Shown here: one piece after another, positions 53,520-63,540 of the stretch
Position numbering within the stretch: position 1 is the first letter of the stretch
Layout of the letters: the number at the start of each line of letters is the position of its first letter
Source of the DNA: Hyposmocoma kahamanoa
Taxonomy: Eukaryota; Arthropoda; Insecta; Lepidoptera; Cosmopterigidae
Direction: 5' to 3'
Assembly: GCF_003589595.1 (NCBI RefSeq)
Contig: NW_020654748.1
Location: forward strand, 4,356,017 to 4,420,016
Length of the DNA: 64,000 nt
Notes under the pieces: model-generated
What the model was told of the DNA's origin: nothing
Databases searched by the model: none
Seen by the model: the letters and a program-made list of their open reading frames with translations, nothing else
Program-made: the position numbers and the translations under genes

Positions 53520-53790
53520 CCTATTTTGCGTGCGGTGAGTGCAGAGTCCTACTGGTTCCGTCCAGGTTCTTCCACGAATCTCAGCATCCTCTTGGGTCTG
53601 CTGAATACTTCGGGGAGCAACCTCGGCGCTTCTGTAGTCCAGTATTGTAATAGGATATGCGCAGCCATTTCATCCCTGGTTGTCCTTGATACAGGAATTG
53701 AAAAGGTGTATGTTATATGGTCCATGGGCCGTAGCATGGCATGCAATGAGTGATAAACCCTTGATAAACCACCCGTGACATATTTATTTC
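53520..53790 (+). repeat. Dispersed repeat N copy 1
   Basis: 'agtgcagagtcctactggtt', 'cagcatcctcttgggtctgc', 'gcatggcatgcaatgagtga', 'accacccgtgacatattt'. I associate this wording with a lepidopteran dispersed repeat of unclear class; a diverged copy is at 61785. Confidence 0.5.
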
Positions 53791-54296
53791 AGTTGATGAA
53801 GCTATGTTGCCAATATTAAATTTTTTTTTAAGTCCTTTCGTTTATTTGGTAATGAACTGTTGATATATATTTTGAAGAACAAGAATGAAATAAAAAAACG
53901 AAGAAATAAATATACCGCGTTTTTGTAGATTCCGTTTTTACATATTTTACATTATATTAGATCTTATTTACGTATTTCTAATTACTTTCATGTATTGAAC
54001 TTTGTTAAAACATGTTCTCCTCAACTTTTTCCAATAATTTATATAATATCAATTGTTATGGACAGGCAGGTTCGTCCCATTACTTTGGTATCATAAAAAC
54101 AACAACATAAAATTTACGGAAATGGCGCTAAAAGGGATAAGAAAATTGAACAAAATTATTGATGATTTTTGTTTCAAATTAATCACGCCTTTTGTCTGCA
54201 CAACATTCTGCCATTGCAAATGATTTAGCCTGTAACTGAATAGTGAATAATGTCTCTTATTTTAGTGAGACATTTAAGTACATTAACTTGACGATT
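53791..54296. other. No recognised feature
   Basis: AT-rich. Confidence 0.4.
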
Positions 54297-54445
54297 CTGG
54301 TGGCCCAATGGTTGGCACTATGGGCGTTGGATGAGGAAGTCCTGTTGTTAGATTCCCGGTAGGATCAATTTGGGAAATGAATTTTGCCGAACTGGTCCTA
54401 CCTATCCCCACCCCGGAGTTTTACCCTTGCTCTAGTGTATAAAAT
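54297..54445 (+). mobile_element. SINE-P copy 3 (tRNA-derived)
   Basis: 'ggtggcccaatggttggc' (A box), 'gggcgttggatgaggaagtc', B-box-like 'gttagattcccgg', then 'tttgggaaatgaattttgcc'. Confidence 0.75.
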
Positions 54446-54842
54446 TCTTTAGTAGAACCCGATAACTGGTGTGATCTTCTGGCATATTATTATTATTCTT
54501 ACAGTTATGAATAGCGATATTATTTTGTATTCTTCTAATTCATATTAATGTTTACGTGTGTCTATCGAGAATGAATAAGTAAAATTGGAACGCAATATAT
54601 TGCTTTTTCACGCCTTGAGCCGCACAATACAAGAATCGATTCCACATTTGCTTAAACAGAACGAAAGACCGATAAAGAAATCGCTCCGGGGGGATTATTT
54701 TTTGCTTCAAATTTAAATGTGGTCGGAATACGTTTAGCTCCTTTAAATTTCATTAAAAAAGGCAATTGGATCGTTTCAAGGAATATAAATAGATTTTGCG
54801 GTTTTTGAAGGTAATTTGGAATACTTCTTTATCGGGTTACCG
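54446..54842. other. No recognised feature
   Basis: AT-rich. Confidence 0.4.
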
Positions 54843-55060
54843 GTTTTTTATGATATCAAGTAATGGAACTAACAAGTCGGGCGCCTGGTGGTAAGCTGTC
54901 ATTTCGCCAATCACCTTGACACATAAGTTAACAAGTCTTCCCGTGCTTATAATTTCGCCTGCACCCTTACCCTTCAAAACCGGAATATAGTAATCTGACT
55001 TTACAGCTTGGCGGCAGAAACAGATAAGGTGGCTGTACTTCCCTGGACGACTGCTACAAA
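54843..55060 (-). mobile_element. SINE-B copy 20, internally deleted
   Basis: Antisense. Both ends are recognisable ('gcgcctggtggtaagc', 'cttccctggacga'). The 'cagagctttaaatc' part is missing. Confidence 0.82.
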
Positions 55061-55349
55061 ATCTGTCTGTTTCTCTCTGCCTATATTCCGGATGAAGTTA
55101 CGTAATAGAGGTTATGACAAACCTACTGGCTGATCTGGGGACAGAACAAGGTTCCTGTGCGCGCTCAGGTTACAGTGCCCTACCCGCATAACCAAGAAGT
55201 TCATAGGGAGGGTCCACTATAAACAAAACTTACGTAAAAAGGTATATGGGGCTGTCTATATTCCGTCTGTGACATCATAGCTCTCAAAATGGACAGATAT
55301 AATGGTGAAGACTTAGGACTGAAGAATATAAGTTAATTAGTGATTTCTT
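55061..55349. other. No recognised feature
   Basis: Spacer. Confidence 0.4.
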
Positions 55350-55650
55350 TTTTTTTCTTGGGTGAAGCCATAATAGCAAAGCAGAGGCCGTGGGTTCGGA
55401 GTTCGCACCGCTGATTTTCTTTTCTTTCATTTTTTGGGAATTTAATTTCAAATTTACCATGAGCGTTTCAGTGAAGGAACATATCGTGATGAAACCTGCT
55501 CGTCGAAGAAGGTTCACAAATCTTGGAAAACGTGTGAAATCTCCTTAGCTGAGAACACTGAGCCAGCGTGGCGGACTATGGCCTAAGCCCTCGCCTGAGA
55601 GGAGACCCGGATCCAGCAGTGAGATGTATAAATGTGTTGATGATGAATAA
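55350..55650 (+). mobile_element. SINE-Q copy 3, most complete
   Basis: B-box-like 'ggttcggagttcgcacc', 'ttcagtgaaggaacatatcg', 'tgatgaaacctgc', 'tgagccagcgtggcggacta', 'tggcctaagccctcgcc', ending 'gttgatgatgaat'. I recognise the order as a SINE widespread in Lepidoptera. Confidence 0.75.
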
Positions 55651-56045
55651 TGAATTTGTTGGGTAGCTATGGCTGGTACAAAAAAAGCTAGTTCGAAACC
55701 CCGTGGCCGCGTATGTACTTATCGTCGGCGATAGCGCAAATCCGCGTATGTAGTATTGGTAAAAAGCGCGTATCTGCACTAAACCAAATCCCACAGGACA
55801 GGGATTTGACGTTATTACTTTGTTGTTTCAATGGCTACGGTTTTCATTATTGCACAGTAAGCATTAATTTAAATTGTCTTCTGACTGATAACAAGATTCC
55901 CGTAAATCACGCTTATTTGGTTCCTACGACGTTAGCGTGGATTTTATTCGGCCACTTAATTACTGAAATGGAAACTCATAATCAAACGCTAACTAGCATT
56001 TGATTATGCATAAAAGTGTAATTATGCGTATATAGGTAATATAGG
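55651..56045. other. No recognised feature
   Basis: Frames of 72 and 96 codons without domains. Confidence 0.4.
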
Positions 56046-56400
56046 TCGAGTGTATAGGTAACCAGAAATAGAGACGAAATGTCATTTAATTTGTTTGAAA
56101 ACTATTCTGCCAAACCATTATTGTGATAACTGCGCTCCGATTGGCCAGCCCGAATTCGAAACAATTGACGGGTGTCTTCGATTGTTTCACTTCAAATCGA
56201 CCAGTTAACGCCCGATATTATCTTGATTAAAATAAATACAGAATATTTTTGGAATATACGGAGACGTACACGCAGGTCAGTTATTGGCGCTGCTATATTT
56301 CAGTGTAAACGAGAGTTAATATTTAAAGGTGATGTTTCACTGATGAGGTACCATGAATGTATGGCCATTATTTCGCCTCTATTTCTGGTTATATACTCGA
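56046..56400 (-). mobile_element. Non-autonomous DNA transposon I, copy 2 (355 bp)
   Basis: TIRs 'aaccagaaatagagacgaaa' and inverse 'ctctatttctggttatatac'. It is shorter than copy 1 and inverted with respect to it; the conserved 'gaaacaattgacg' lies inside. Confidence 0.8.
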
Positions 56401-57204
56401 TGACATTATGACTTTAATTCCTATGATGTACATTTGTAATTTTAAAGGCAATGATATCTCTTGCTACCGGCGAACGATAACGTCGCAAGAACATCTGCAT
56501 GACAAAGAAGGTTCACCACCCTTGGAAGACGTGGAAAACATTTCGCTTATTTGGTATTACACTGACGCATTTGTACGTCTTGTAATGTTACAGGAAATGG
56601 ATTTGAATTTATTTTATAGCTTTATTTCAAATTTATGACGTGTCAGCAAAACATTGTATATTTTTATAATATATATCGCACTGTTAATATAATAGTGTAT
56701 TAACTCAAAAAGTGAATTTTCTCAAAATCAACGAAAAAGGAGTTACTCGTTTCCCGTCAAAGATAAATAAAATGTGTGTATAGGTTATAGTTTAATACAA
56801 ACAATTTTAGCTAGAACCAGCTCACATAAAGCTTGTCTCATTTTAAGTTAAGTAGATATCTTTTAGTTGTTTCTTACAATATTCTAAAGACAGTTTTATT
56901 GACGTGTAGAGAATCAAATTTGACGTACAATAATGGTATAATCTTCAATTTCAAATATTTTGAGTTATAACACTATTGTAATAGCAGTGCGACATATAAA
57001 GTTTCTTCAAACGTAGACACGTGTTTTGTTACATTTTAACATACATAATTCAATTTTGCCAAAATTACAATTACTGACCAAATGAGGGAATTTGTAGCCA
57101 CGGCGTTTGGAGCCCTCGATCTCAGTTGAAAAATAAGTGTATCTTACTGGGTTATATATAATTCTTGTTATATTATCTATTATAATAAAAAACTATAACA
57201 AGTT
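56401..57204. other. No recognised feature
   Basis: About 800 bp, AT-rich. The 93-codon frame at 56357-56638 begins in the transposon and has no domain. Confidence 0.4.
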
Positions 57205-57345
57205 TATTGAATATCACGATGTTAATACAACGATATTCAAATATTTTTATGAAATTACTCCACTAGTTTGTTATAATTGTCAACACAAAGATAGAAGAAA
57301 AAATTCCGCGATCCGGTTGGATTCAACCAGAGACCGAAATCTGAA
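57205..57345 (-). mobile_element. SINE-C copy 9, tail part
   Basis: 'atgaaattactccactag', 'aattgtcaacacaaagata' and 'gatccggttggattcaacca', antisense. It breaks off after the B box. Confidence 0.65.
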
Positions 57346-57405
57346 ATGATAAAACAAATATACGCGATTTAAGATCCTAACAGTTTCATTTCCGATATAC
57401 TATTC
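57346..57405 (-). repeat. Element E copy 5, fragment
   Basis: 'aacaaatatacgcgattta' and 'acagtttcatttccgat', antisense. Confidence 0.65.
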
Positions 57406-57509
57406 ACTTAAATTTATCTGTCTTTTCGATTCTATGTACATAGCAAAATAGTCTTTATACACTTAGCTGTGTAGTCGGTGCATGTGTCACAAGAAGTTTG
57501 AATGTATAA

Positions 57510-58115
57510 CCGCTCACGCGATACATGCAGCCGTAGACGCATACCACACCTAGAGGTGCCGGTGATAATTTTATATCGATTTATCAGATACCGAAGTTAT
57601 AACAGGTAAAAGAACTAATACTAATTGCTATTTCGGTAACTACTCTAGCAAACCATAAAGTTTTTAATGCCTAGGTCTGTCATTTAAAAAAATAAACAAC
57701 TTCAAAAATACGTCACGACAATCGTGTGTGTTATTGTTTGGGCTGGTGATTTCGGTGTTTATTTATTGAAAACATACCGTAAGTAGCGTTTTTTAAGTTT
57801 ACTCTGAATATAAATGTTTATAAACTATACTTTAAGGAGTAATTTCATGGTAAACTTTAGAACCAATCAAACGGAATATTATCATATTTATCCAAGTACA
57901 CCAAAAATTTTATTAGTGCTTTTTAAGTGCAGGATTTGCGGTGTATTACTGCATTTTATTTGAGATGTTTTTGTTGTAGTACGGAGGGTATTTATTTAGC
58001 AATGCAGAACAATAATTTTTATTCATAAAAACTTGTATTTAAACTGAATCCTTTTCTAATTTGCGAAACCAAATAGCCGCCATTTTGCGGTAGGATGAAC
58101 GCATCGCGTGAGCGG
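57510..58115 (+). mobile_element. Non-autonomous DNA transposon G, copy 2 (606 bp)
   Basis: Near-identical to 23637-24229 with a few small insertions. TIR ccgctcacgcgat with inverse. Flanked by 'ataa' on both sides (57506-57509, 58116-58119), suggesting a 4-bp duplication. Confidence 0.9.
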
Positions 58116-58359
58116 ATAAAGTTTGGAATTTCTGTAGTTAGTTTCAGTGATTTCAATGAGTAAGGTACCTTTTGCATTATATATTTAATTGAAAAGGGAC
58201 TCGTATCAACATCGCACTATGTTATACATCTTCGAATAATTACCTAGCGAGACCTACCGGAAATTTCGAGGCTTTTACCCTTTCTTCTCTACAGTTCTAG
58301 TATTTTACGTTTCATATGTATTGGGTTCAAAGGTCAATGGGTTCAAGAATAAATTTTTA
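58116..58359. other. No recognised feature
   Basis: Spacer. Confidence 0.4.
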
Positions 58360-58448
58360 TACAATCAAGTGACGGGACGAGCAAGTTGTCGGCCTGGTGT
58401 TAAGCGACACGCATGTCCATGGCAAATGCAGTGCCACTCAGAGCTTTT

Positions 58449-58582
58449 GGGCGCGTTCAAATAAGCCGCTGTTAGCCGCTGCAGCGCTTCTAGAAATTGT
58501 ATGAAAAGGGACAATCGCGCGGCCGTCACGCGGCTGCAGCGCTGCTGCAGCGCGGCTAACAGTGGATAATTTGAACGCGCCC
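58449..58582. mobile_element. Harbinger-like MITE, 134 bp
   Basis: 14-bp perfect TIRs (gggcgcgttcaaat and inverse), imperfect to about 31 bp. The interior is a GC-rich near-palindrome ('gctgcagcgctgctgcagcg'). The uninterrupted SINE-B sequence gagctttaaatc shows the insertion point with a 3-bp ttt/tta duplication, as PIF/Harbinger elements make. Confidence 0.8.
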
Positions 58583-58641
58583 TTAAATCGCAACGATCTG
58601 AGGGACACTGCCCCATTGTCCCATGTGCCTGTGATTTCACG

Positions 58642-58821
58642 GGTGTGCGAGAAGAAACTGTGTCGCGGGTGCCTGGACACATACAAAGACAACCACAAAT
58701 TACACCCAAACTCACGAGAGAAATAAGTGTAAGTCATACAAATATTTCTCCCGGCCCGGGAATCGAACCTGGGACCTCTGCGTGGCAGTCCGGCATGGTA
58801 ACCGTTCGGCCACGGAGGCAG
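58642..58821 (-). mobile_element. SINE-A copy 10, inside SINE-B
   Basis: Antisense. 'cgggaatcgaacctggga' (B box) and 'ggtaaccgttcggccacgg' (A box). 'tttcacg' on both sides (58635-58641, 58822-58828) is the target duplication. Confidence 0.9.
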
Positions 58822-58949
58822 TTTCACGTGGCTGACCAAAACCAAAACAGGAATGCAGTAATGCTCACATTAATACTTGGCAGCAGAAATAGGTAGGGTG
58901 GCTGTAATTTCCTGGACGAATTCTTTTACAAGGAGCTCCCTATCTACTA

Positions 58950-59464
58950 AGTTAATGAACATGAAAATAATGAAGCATGTGATGATATAAATACTGAAAT
59001 AAACAATGAAACTAAAAAAGGAAAGAAAAACGGTAGTTATAATAAACTTTAAGGTTTAAAAATATATCCCCGTGGACTGTCAGCGAAGTCTTAAGTAAAA
59101 GACAGTCATATAATAAAAAAGGGGTTGTCTGAAAGTAGATAAAAGCCCTAGCCAGATCTCAGTTAACGACGTGGCATGAGAAGATTAATTTCACGACACT
59201 TTATTACCGCCCTCAATTTTCCCATCTGGTTTTAATGATCTGGAGTATTATTTGGCCAACGTACATTGTTCAAATTAGTAAACAGACTAATTTTAAGCTC
59301 CTAAAATTCTTCGAAAAACTTTTGTGATTCTTTTATTTTTTTGAGGAAAGCAATATTTTTGCTTTTAAACATTTTTTAGTTAAGAATTTAACTTAGATTT
59401 ATGTTTCTTTCTCGTACTTTTCGAGGTTTGTATTAAAAATTTTTTTTTTTTATTTCGTGTGTCA
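58950..59464. other. No recognised feature
   Basis: AT-rich. Confidence 0.4.
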
Positions 59465-59628
59465 GTCGTGGCCGCGCCTAGTGGTTTGCTCTCAGGCAGA
59501 GGCGGTAGGTTGAATCCGGGCTTACTTGTAAGCTCTTAGGAATTTATCTCAATCTCAAAATCAATTTAAAATTTACCACGAGTTTTTCGGTGACGTAAAA
59601 CATCAAAGTTCACAACCCTCGGAAAACA
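59465..59628 (+). mobile_element. SINE-Q copy 4, 5' half
   Basis: 'cgtggccgcgcctagtgg' (A-box-like), 'ggtaggttgaatccggg' (B-box-like), 'taccacgagtttttcggtga'. It ends at SINE-B copy 22. Confidence 0.65.
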
Positions 59629-59896
59629 TTTTTTTTATTATATCAAGTGACAGGACAAACAAGTCGTGCACCTGATGGTAAGCTACACGCCTGTCCATAA
59701 CAGTTGCAGTGCCGCTCAGAGCTTACTGATCCCGTCACCCTGAGACATAAGTTGACAAGTCCCACGTGCCTGTAGTTTCACCAGCACCCTTCAAAACCGG
59801 AACACAGTAACGCTGACATTACTGCTTGGCGGCAGAAATAGGCAAGATGACAGTATTTCCCTGGACGAACTCTTTCACAAGGAGCTCTACTGCTAA
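59629..59896 (-). mobile_element. SINE-B copy 22, nearly complete
   Basis: Antisense, from the T-run and 'gtgacaggacaaacaagtcg' to 'ggagctctactgct'. A 30-bp internal deletion after 'cagagctta'. Confidence 0.88.
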
Positions 59897-59914
59897 CTGT
59901 TTACATATTTGTTG

Positions 59915-60070
59915 TAATTATTAATACAACGAGACACTTTTAGAAAAAATCTTTCGATCCGGCTGGATTCGAACAAAACGTCTTCTAGCAAACCGTGTAA
60001 GACGCTCTGCTAACTAAGCCACGAAAGTTGCATATCTTTGTTTTTAGTTTTTAACGACTTTGCTACATGA
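59915..60070 (-). mobile_element. SINE-C copy 10
   Basis: Antisense: 'aattattaatacaacgag', 'ccggctggattcgaac', 'cttctagcaaaccgtg', 'aactaagccacgaaa'. Confidence 0.8.
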
Positions 60071-60112
60071 TGCATTGTGTCGCTGCGTTATGAAGTACCA
60101 CTTTAAATTAGA

Positions 60113-60318
60113 ACTGTACCATGCTCCATGGTGCGTTGAAACATAGTTGAAACGGCGACGGAACGTATGCGCATCGGACAAGGGGCCAGAAGACGAAACG
60201 GGGAGGGGAGCTGCGGTGCGTAAGTAAGCGTCGTGACGTTGCGATACCGCATTATACTAGTAAGTGTGTTGCGTCGTAGCAACGCTGTGATTTCAACGCA
60301 CCAAGTACCGTACTAGTA
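60113..60318. mobile_element. MITE-M foldback, about 205 bp
   Basis: The left 'tggtgcgttgaaac' is inverted at the right as 'tttcaacgcacca'. The outer bases 'gtacca' and 'gtac' also pair loosely. The interior is GC-rich. Confidence 0.5.
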
Positions 60319-60497
60319 ATTTACTACAGCGCCCGTGTGGCATCGTTGTAATGTGCCCGAAATGTTGGTTGAATAAAAAAATAAATGCGATGTAGATTCT
60401 GAATAAATATCTGTTCTTTACAACGTTCCACATAAACCTATGTCTCCCAAGTATCTGAAATAACGTTTTATTTTTCTCAGTATCCAGGAAAAAGGTC
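60319..60497. other. No recognised feature
   Basis: Spacer. Confidence 0.4.
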
Positions 60498-60680
60498 TAT
60501 CCACACATATCCGGGCAGTGCCCGGGACGTGTCATGCTCCGTCAAGGGCTCAAAAAATACCGTTGCGTATATTTTGTATGAACTCATTGACTCATGTGCT
60601 TGTCCGGGCCGGCGCCGGGACGGCACTGCAGTTCATACAAACTAGCACGCCCCGTCCACAGCCCTGATGAATGTGGATAG
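60498..60680. mobile_element. MITE-L copy 2
   Basis: The outer 'tatccacacat' and inverse 'atgtggata' bracket a body like 6571-6710 ('gcgtatattttgtatgaa', 'tgtccgggccggcgcc'). Confidence 0.65.
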
Positions 60681-61135
60681 TTCTTTAGCCCTGTCGCTCT
60701 CTCGTTAGGTCCCAGTTATCTTTTCCTTCATTCATCATTTTCATTCATCCTGCGGTCAGACTTTGAAACGCACTTCCCATCACTGTTCATGATAATAAAT
60801 CTTTACCTAACTTTAAAATAAGAGTCAAAGAGTACTATTTTTCCACTGTTCTATTCATTTTATAGATATTACAATATAAGATATGTATTTTCCTAAGTAT
60901 TTACGTAGTCTGTAGTAGTCTAATGATTTTGTTATTGTTTTTTTCATTATTATTTTATTGGATAATTTACTTATGTTTTGTTGTAAGCCCGTGTTCTGTA
61001 TTTTGGAGTGCAGGAAGTAATTTCTCTTAGAAAAATAAGCAGTACCTTTTGTTTGTATTTTCCGTTTTACTAAATGTCTTTTGTATTTTCCTTTGCAATA
61101 ATTGATTAAATAAATAAACAGTAATTGTAATTTCA
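60681..61135. other. No recognised feature
   Basis: AT-rich. A 93-codon lysine-rich minus frame has no domain. Confidence 0.4.
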
Positions 61136-61435
61136 TTGAAAAAAGAAACCTACCTCAAAAGTTTGTTTATCGACTTTTTTCGATTTCCAAGGGATCCTCT
61201 AATCAGATTCTGACTTCTTGGTGACAATGGGACTGTTACGGTTATATTTTCGTTTCTGGTTGTCATGGTAACGGTAATTTGTTGATTACACATACTGTTT
61301 CAAGTGAAAAGTCGGCTTTTATTTGCGGAAAATAATTAGTAATTTGTGATATTATGCCCATTCAAACAAAACAAGAGTTTTCAGAATCAGCCCGCAATTA
61401 GTGGAGAAATTGGTAAATACACAGACATGCCTGTA
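61136..61435 (+). repeat. Repeat F copy 2a
   Basis: 'aaagaaacctacctcaaaag', 'aatcagattctgacttct', 'cccattcaaac'. An insertion of about 120 bp sits after 'caatgggac'. Confidence 0.65.
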
Positions 61436-61650
61436 AAATTTACGGATTTCCTTCGATTTTTATGGGATCCCCTCATCAGATTCTAACTTGGTGATAATGG
61501 GACCACCACGAAAGTGCACCCTTCAAACAAAAAAAAAGAATTTTCAAAATCGGTCCACAATTGACGAAAATATCTGAAAACATACATGAAACATGCATAC
61601 TGCCGAACGTTTATCCACCTCCTTTTTTTGGAGTCGGTTAAAAATACTGT
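61436..61650 (+). repeat. Repeat F copy 2b
   Basis: A second copy in the same direction, directly after 2a: 'cccctcatcagattctaact', 'aaaatcggtccacaattgac', ending 'ttggagtcggttaaaaat'. Confidence 0.7.
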
Positions 61651-61784
61651 TATTTCCAGTATGTTACAATCGCATAAACCTAATAACTCGAAACCTTTTT
61701 GTGTCTTGAAATATCATAAGCAAGTTGATATGCTATAGCATGATACTATCTATATAGAGGGCTGCTTTCCGCAACTAGATATCG

Positions 61785-61945
61785 TAGCGCATATTTTGCG
61801 TTTGGTAGATCCTATTCGAGCCAACCCAAGCTCCTCGAGGAATTTTAGAATTTTCTTGGATTTGCTGAACACTTTAGAGAGGCGACTTCGTTACTTGTGA
61901 GGTATTTCATCATAGGACTGTCCGTGATGCCTAAATTAGCAAGGT
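61785..61945 (+). repeat. Dispersed repeat N copy 2, diverged
   Basis: 'attttgcgtttggtagatcc', 'ttcttggatttgctgaacac' follow the order of 53520-53660 with many changes. Confidence 0.4.
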
Positions 61946-62314
61946 GTTACTTACACGAATAATAACCCGTTAAAGCCGCAGAACACGGAGCTTCTGCAAC
62001 GTAGTTGAGATGGCTACTTACATCAAGAGGCAGCCGAGCGTGTTAATTACTATCATTTAAATGTTCCAGTTTCAAAGGAAAGCGTGTGAAATAGCATTTG
62101 ACCCCAATATGGTTTCTCGTATGTGCCCTGTGCAACTCCACGATAGCAGGAAATTAAATCTATTTACCCTCTTACGTAACCCTTACTATATCATAAACAT
62201 CTAGGTTTAAGTACCTATTTATTTGCTTGTGACAAGAAATTGCACTATTATTTAATTTAAGAGGACAGTCCTGCAATCGCTTTAAAAATACAAGCTTTGT
62301 AGGTATCGTTTTTA
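61946..62314. other. No recognised feature
   Basis: AT-rich with no domain. Confidence 0.4.
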
Positions 62315-62530
62315 ACAGACTTCAAAAAAAAAGGAGGAGGTTGTAAGTTTTGTGTATTTCCGATTTCTCCGTCAATTGTGAACCGATTTTGAAAATTCTT
62401 TTTTGTTTGTAAAGGCGCTTTCTCGTGGTCGTCCCATTGTCACCAAGTCAGAATCTGCTGAGGGGATCCCATGGAAATCGAAAAAAGCCGATAAGCAAAC
62501 TTTTGAGGTAGGTTTTCTTTTTCAATGAAA
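62315..62530 (-). repeat. Repeat F copy 3
   Basis: Antisense: 'aaggaggaggttgtaag', 'gtgaaccgattttgaaaatt', 'gaggggatcccatggaaatc', 'ttttgaggtaggtttt'. Confidence 0.7.
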
Positions 62531-62717
62531 AAGTTACGATTATGATGTGTTATGTTTGAAGACAAAAGAACATTTTTATTTTATTTTTACATATTTCATA
62601 ATTATTAATAAAAAATAGGAAAAATAAATTTTATATGATTTTTTTATATTAAAAGGTCATTGTATTATTTTGATGAAATTCAGACTGCGATATGCCTAAC
62701 GTAACGGTTCTGTAGTT
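62531..62717. other. No recognised feature
   Basis: Spacer. Confidence 0.4.
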
Positions 62718-63014
62718 ATTTTTTTTATAATATCTAGTGACGAGACGAATAAGTCGTGTCTGATGGTAAGCTACACGCCTGTCTAAAACAGTTGCAGTGT
62801 TATTCAGAGCTTTCAATCGCAAAGATCTAAGGGGCACTGCCATTACGCCTGTCATCCAGCGACATAAGTTGACAAGTCCCATATGTCTGTAATTTCACCA
62901 GCACCCTTACCCTTTAAAACCGGAACTCAGTAAATCTGATATTGGCGGCAGAAATATGTAAGGTGGCAGTGCTACCTTGGACGAACGCGTTCACAACAAG
63001 CTCTACTGCTACTA
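62718..63014 (-). mobile_element. SINE-B copy 23, full length
   Basis: Antisense, T-run to 'agctctactgctactag'. All segments are in order apart from small deletions. Confidence 0.88.
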
Positions 63015-63107
63015 GAGCTACTAGTTAGATGTATTGTAAAGGTTTGTCAGCTTAAAAAATATACTATAATACTTACTTATAAATTTGTAAAAATTTATAA
63101 TTTTTTT

Positions 63108-63180
63108 ATGTACAGGTTTATTTGTAAAATACTCAAAATCTCGCAGGACTATGTTGATAACATCATAATAGTTATTTGTT
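63108..63180 (+). repeat. Dispersed repeat Z copy 2
   Basis: 'acaggtttatttgtaaaata' and 'tctcgcaggactatgttgat' parallel 5448-5530. Confidence 0.4.
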
Positions 63181-63249
63181 ATGCAAGGCTGCAAAGTTGT
63201 TGTTTGGCGCGAGTGCTTGTATTGAAAATTGAGCAAGTGAAGGAGACTA

Positions 63250-63540
63250 TGGGTCGTATTCCAGAATTCTACTCAATGCTCAAGTCAGGACTTGAGTATG
63301 ATTTCAAGCGGAGTTTTTATTCCAGAACATTACTCAAGCGTAGAATCTGTAATCGGTGCTCACCTGAGTAATGTCAGAGGAAATGACATCTTGCGTCTTA
63401 ATTTTGGAACAATGCCTGAGATTCGTTTCAGTTTCACTGTTTCCTAAACGGTACTCATCTGTAAAGTCTTGTCTTGAGTGTTGTCAAAATCTATATTTAC
63501 TTGAGTGAGGTCCTGGTTGCGCTTGAGTACATAATAATCG
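63250..63540 (+). mobile_element. Element T copy 2, left end
   Basis: 'gggtcgtattccagaattct' and 'actcaatgctcaagtcagga' match the left end of the foldback at 14364. Further 'actcaag' motifs follow, but no matching right end was found before the window stops, so this may be a longer relative. Confidence 0.55.

Larger units (their letters stand above)
58360..58949 (-). mobile_element. SINE-B copy 21 with two elements inside
   Basis: Antisense. 'gacgggacgagcaagttgtc' starts it and 'ggagctccctatctactaa' ends it. A MITE at 58449-58582 splits its 'gagctttaaatcgc' and a SINE-A at 58642-58821 splits its 'tttcac' segment. Confidence 0.88.

Noticed and set aside
58438..58845. 135-codon minus frame
   Set aside because: It spans a MITE, part of a SINE-B and a SINE-A, so it cannot be an ancestral gene.
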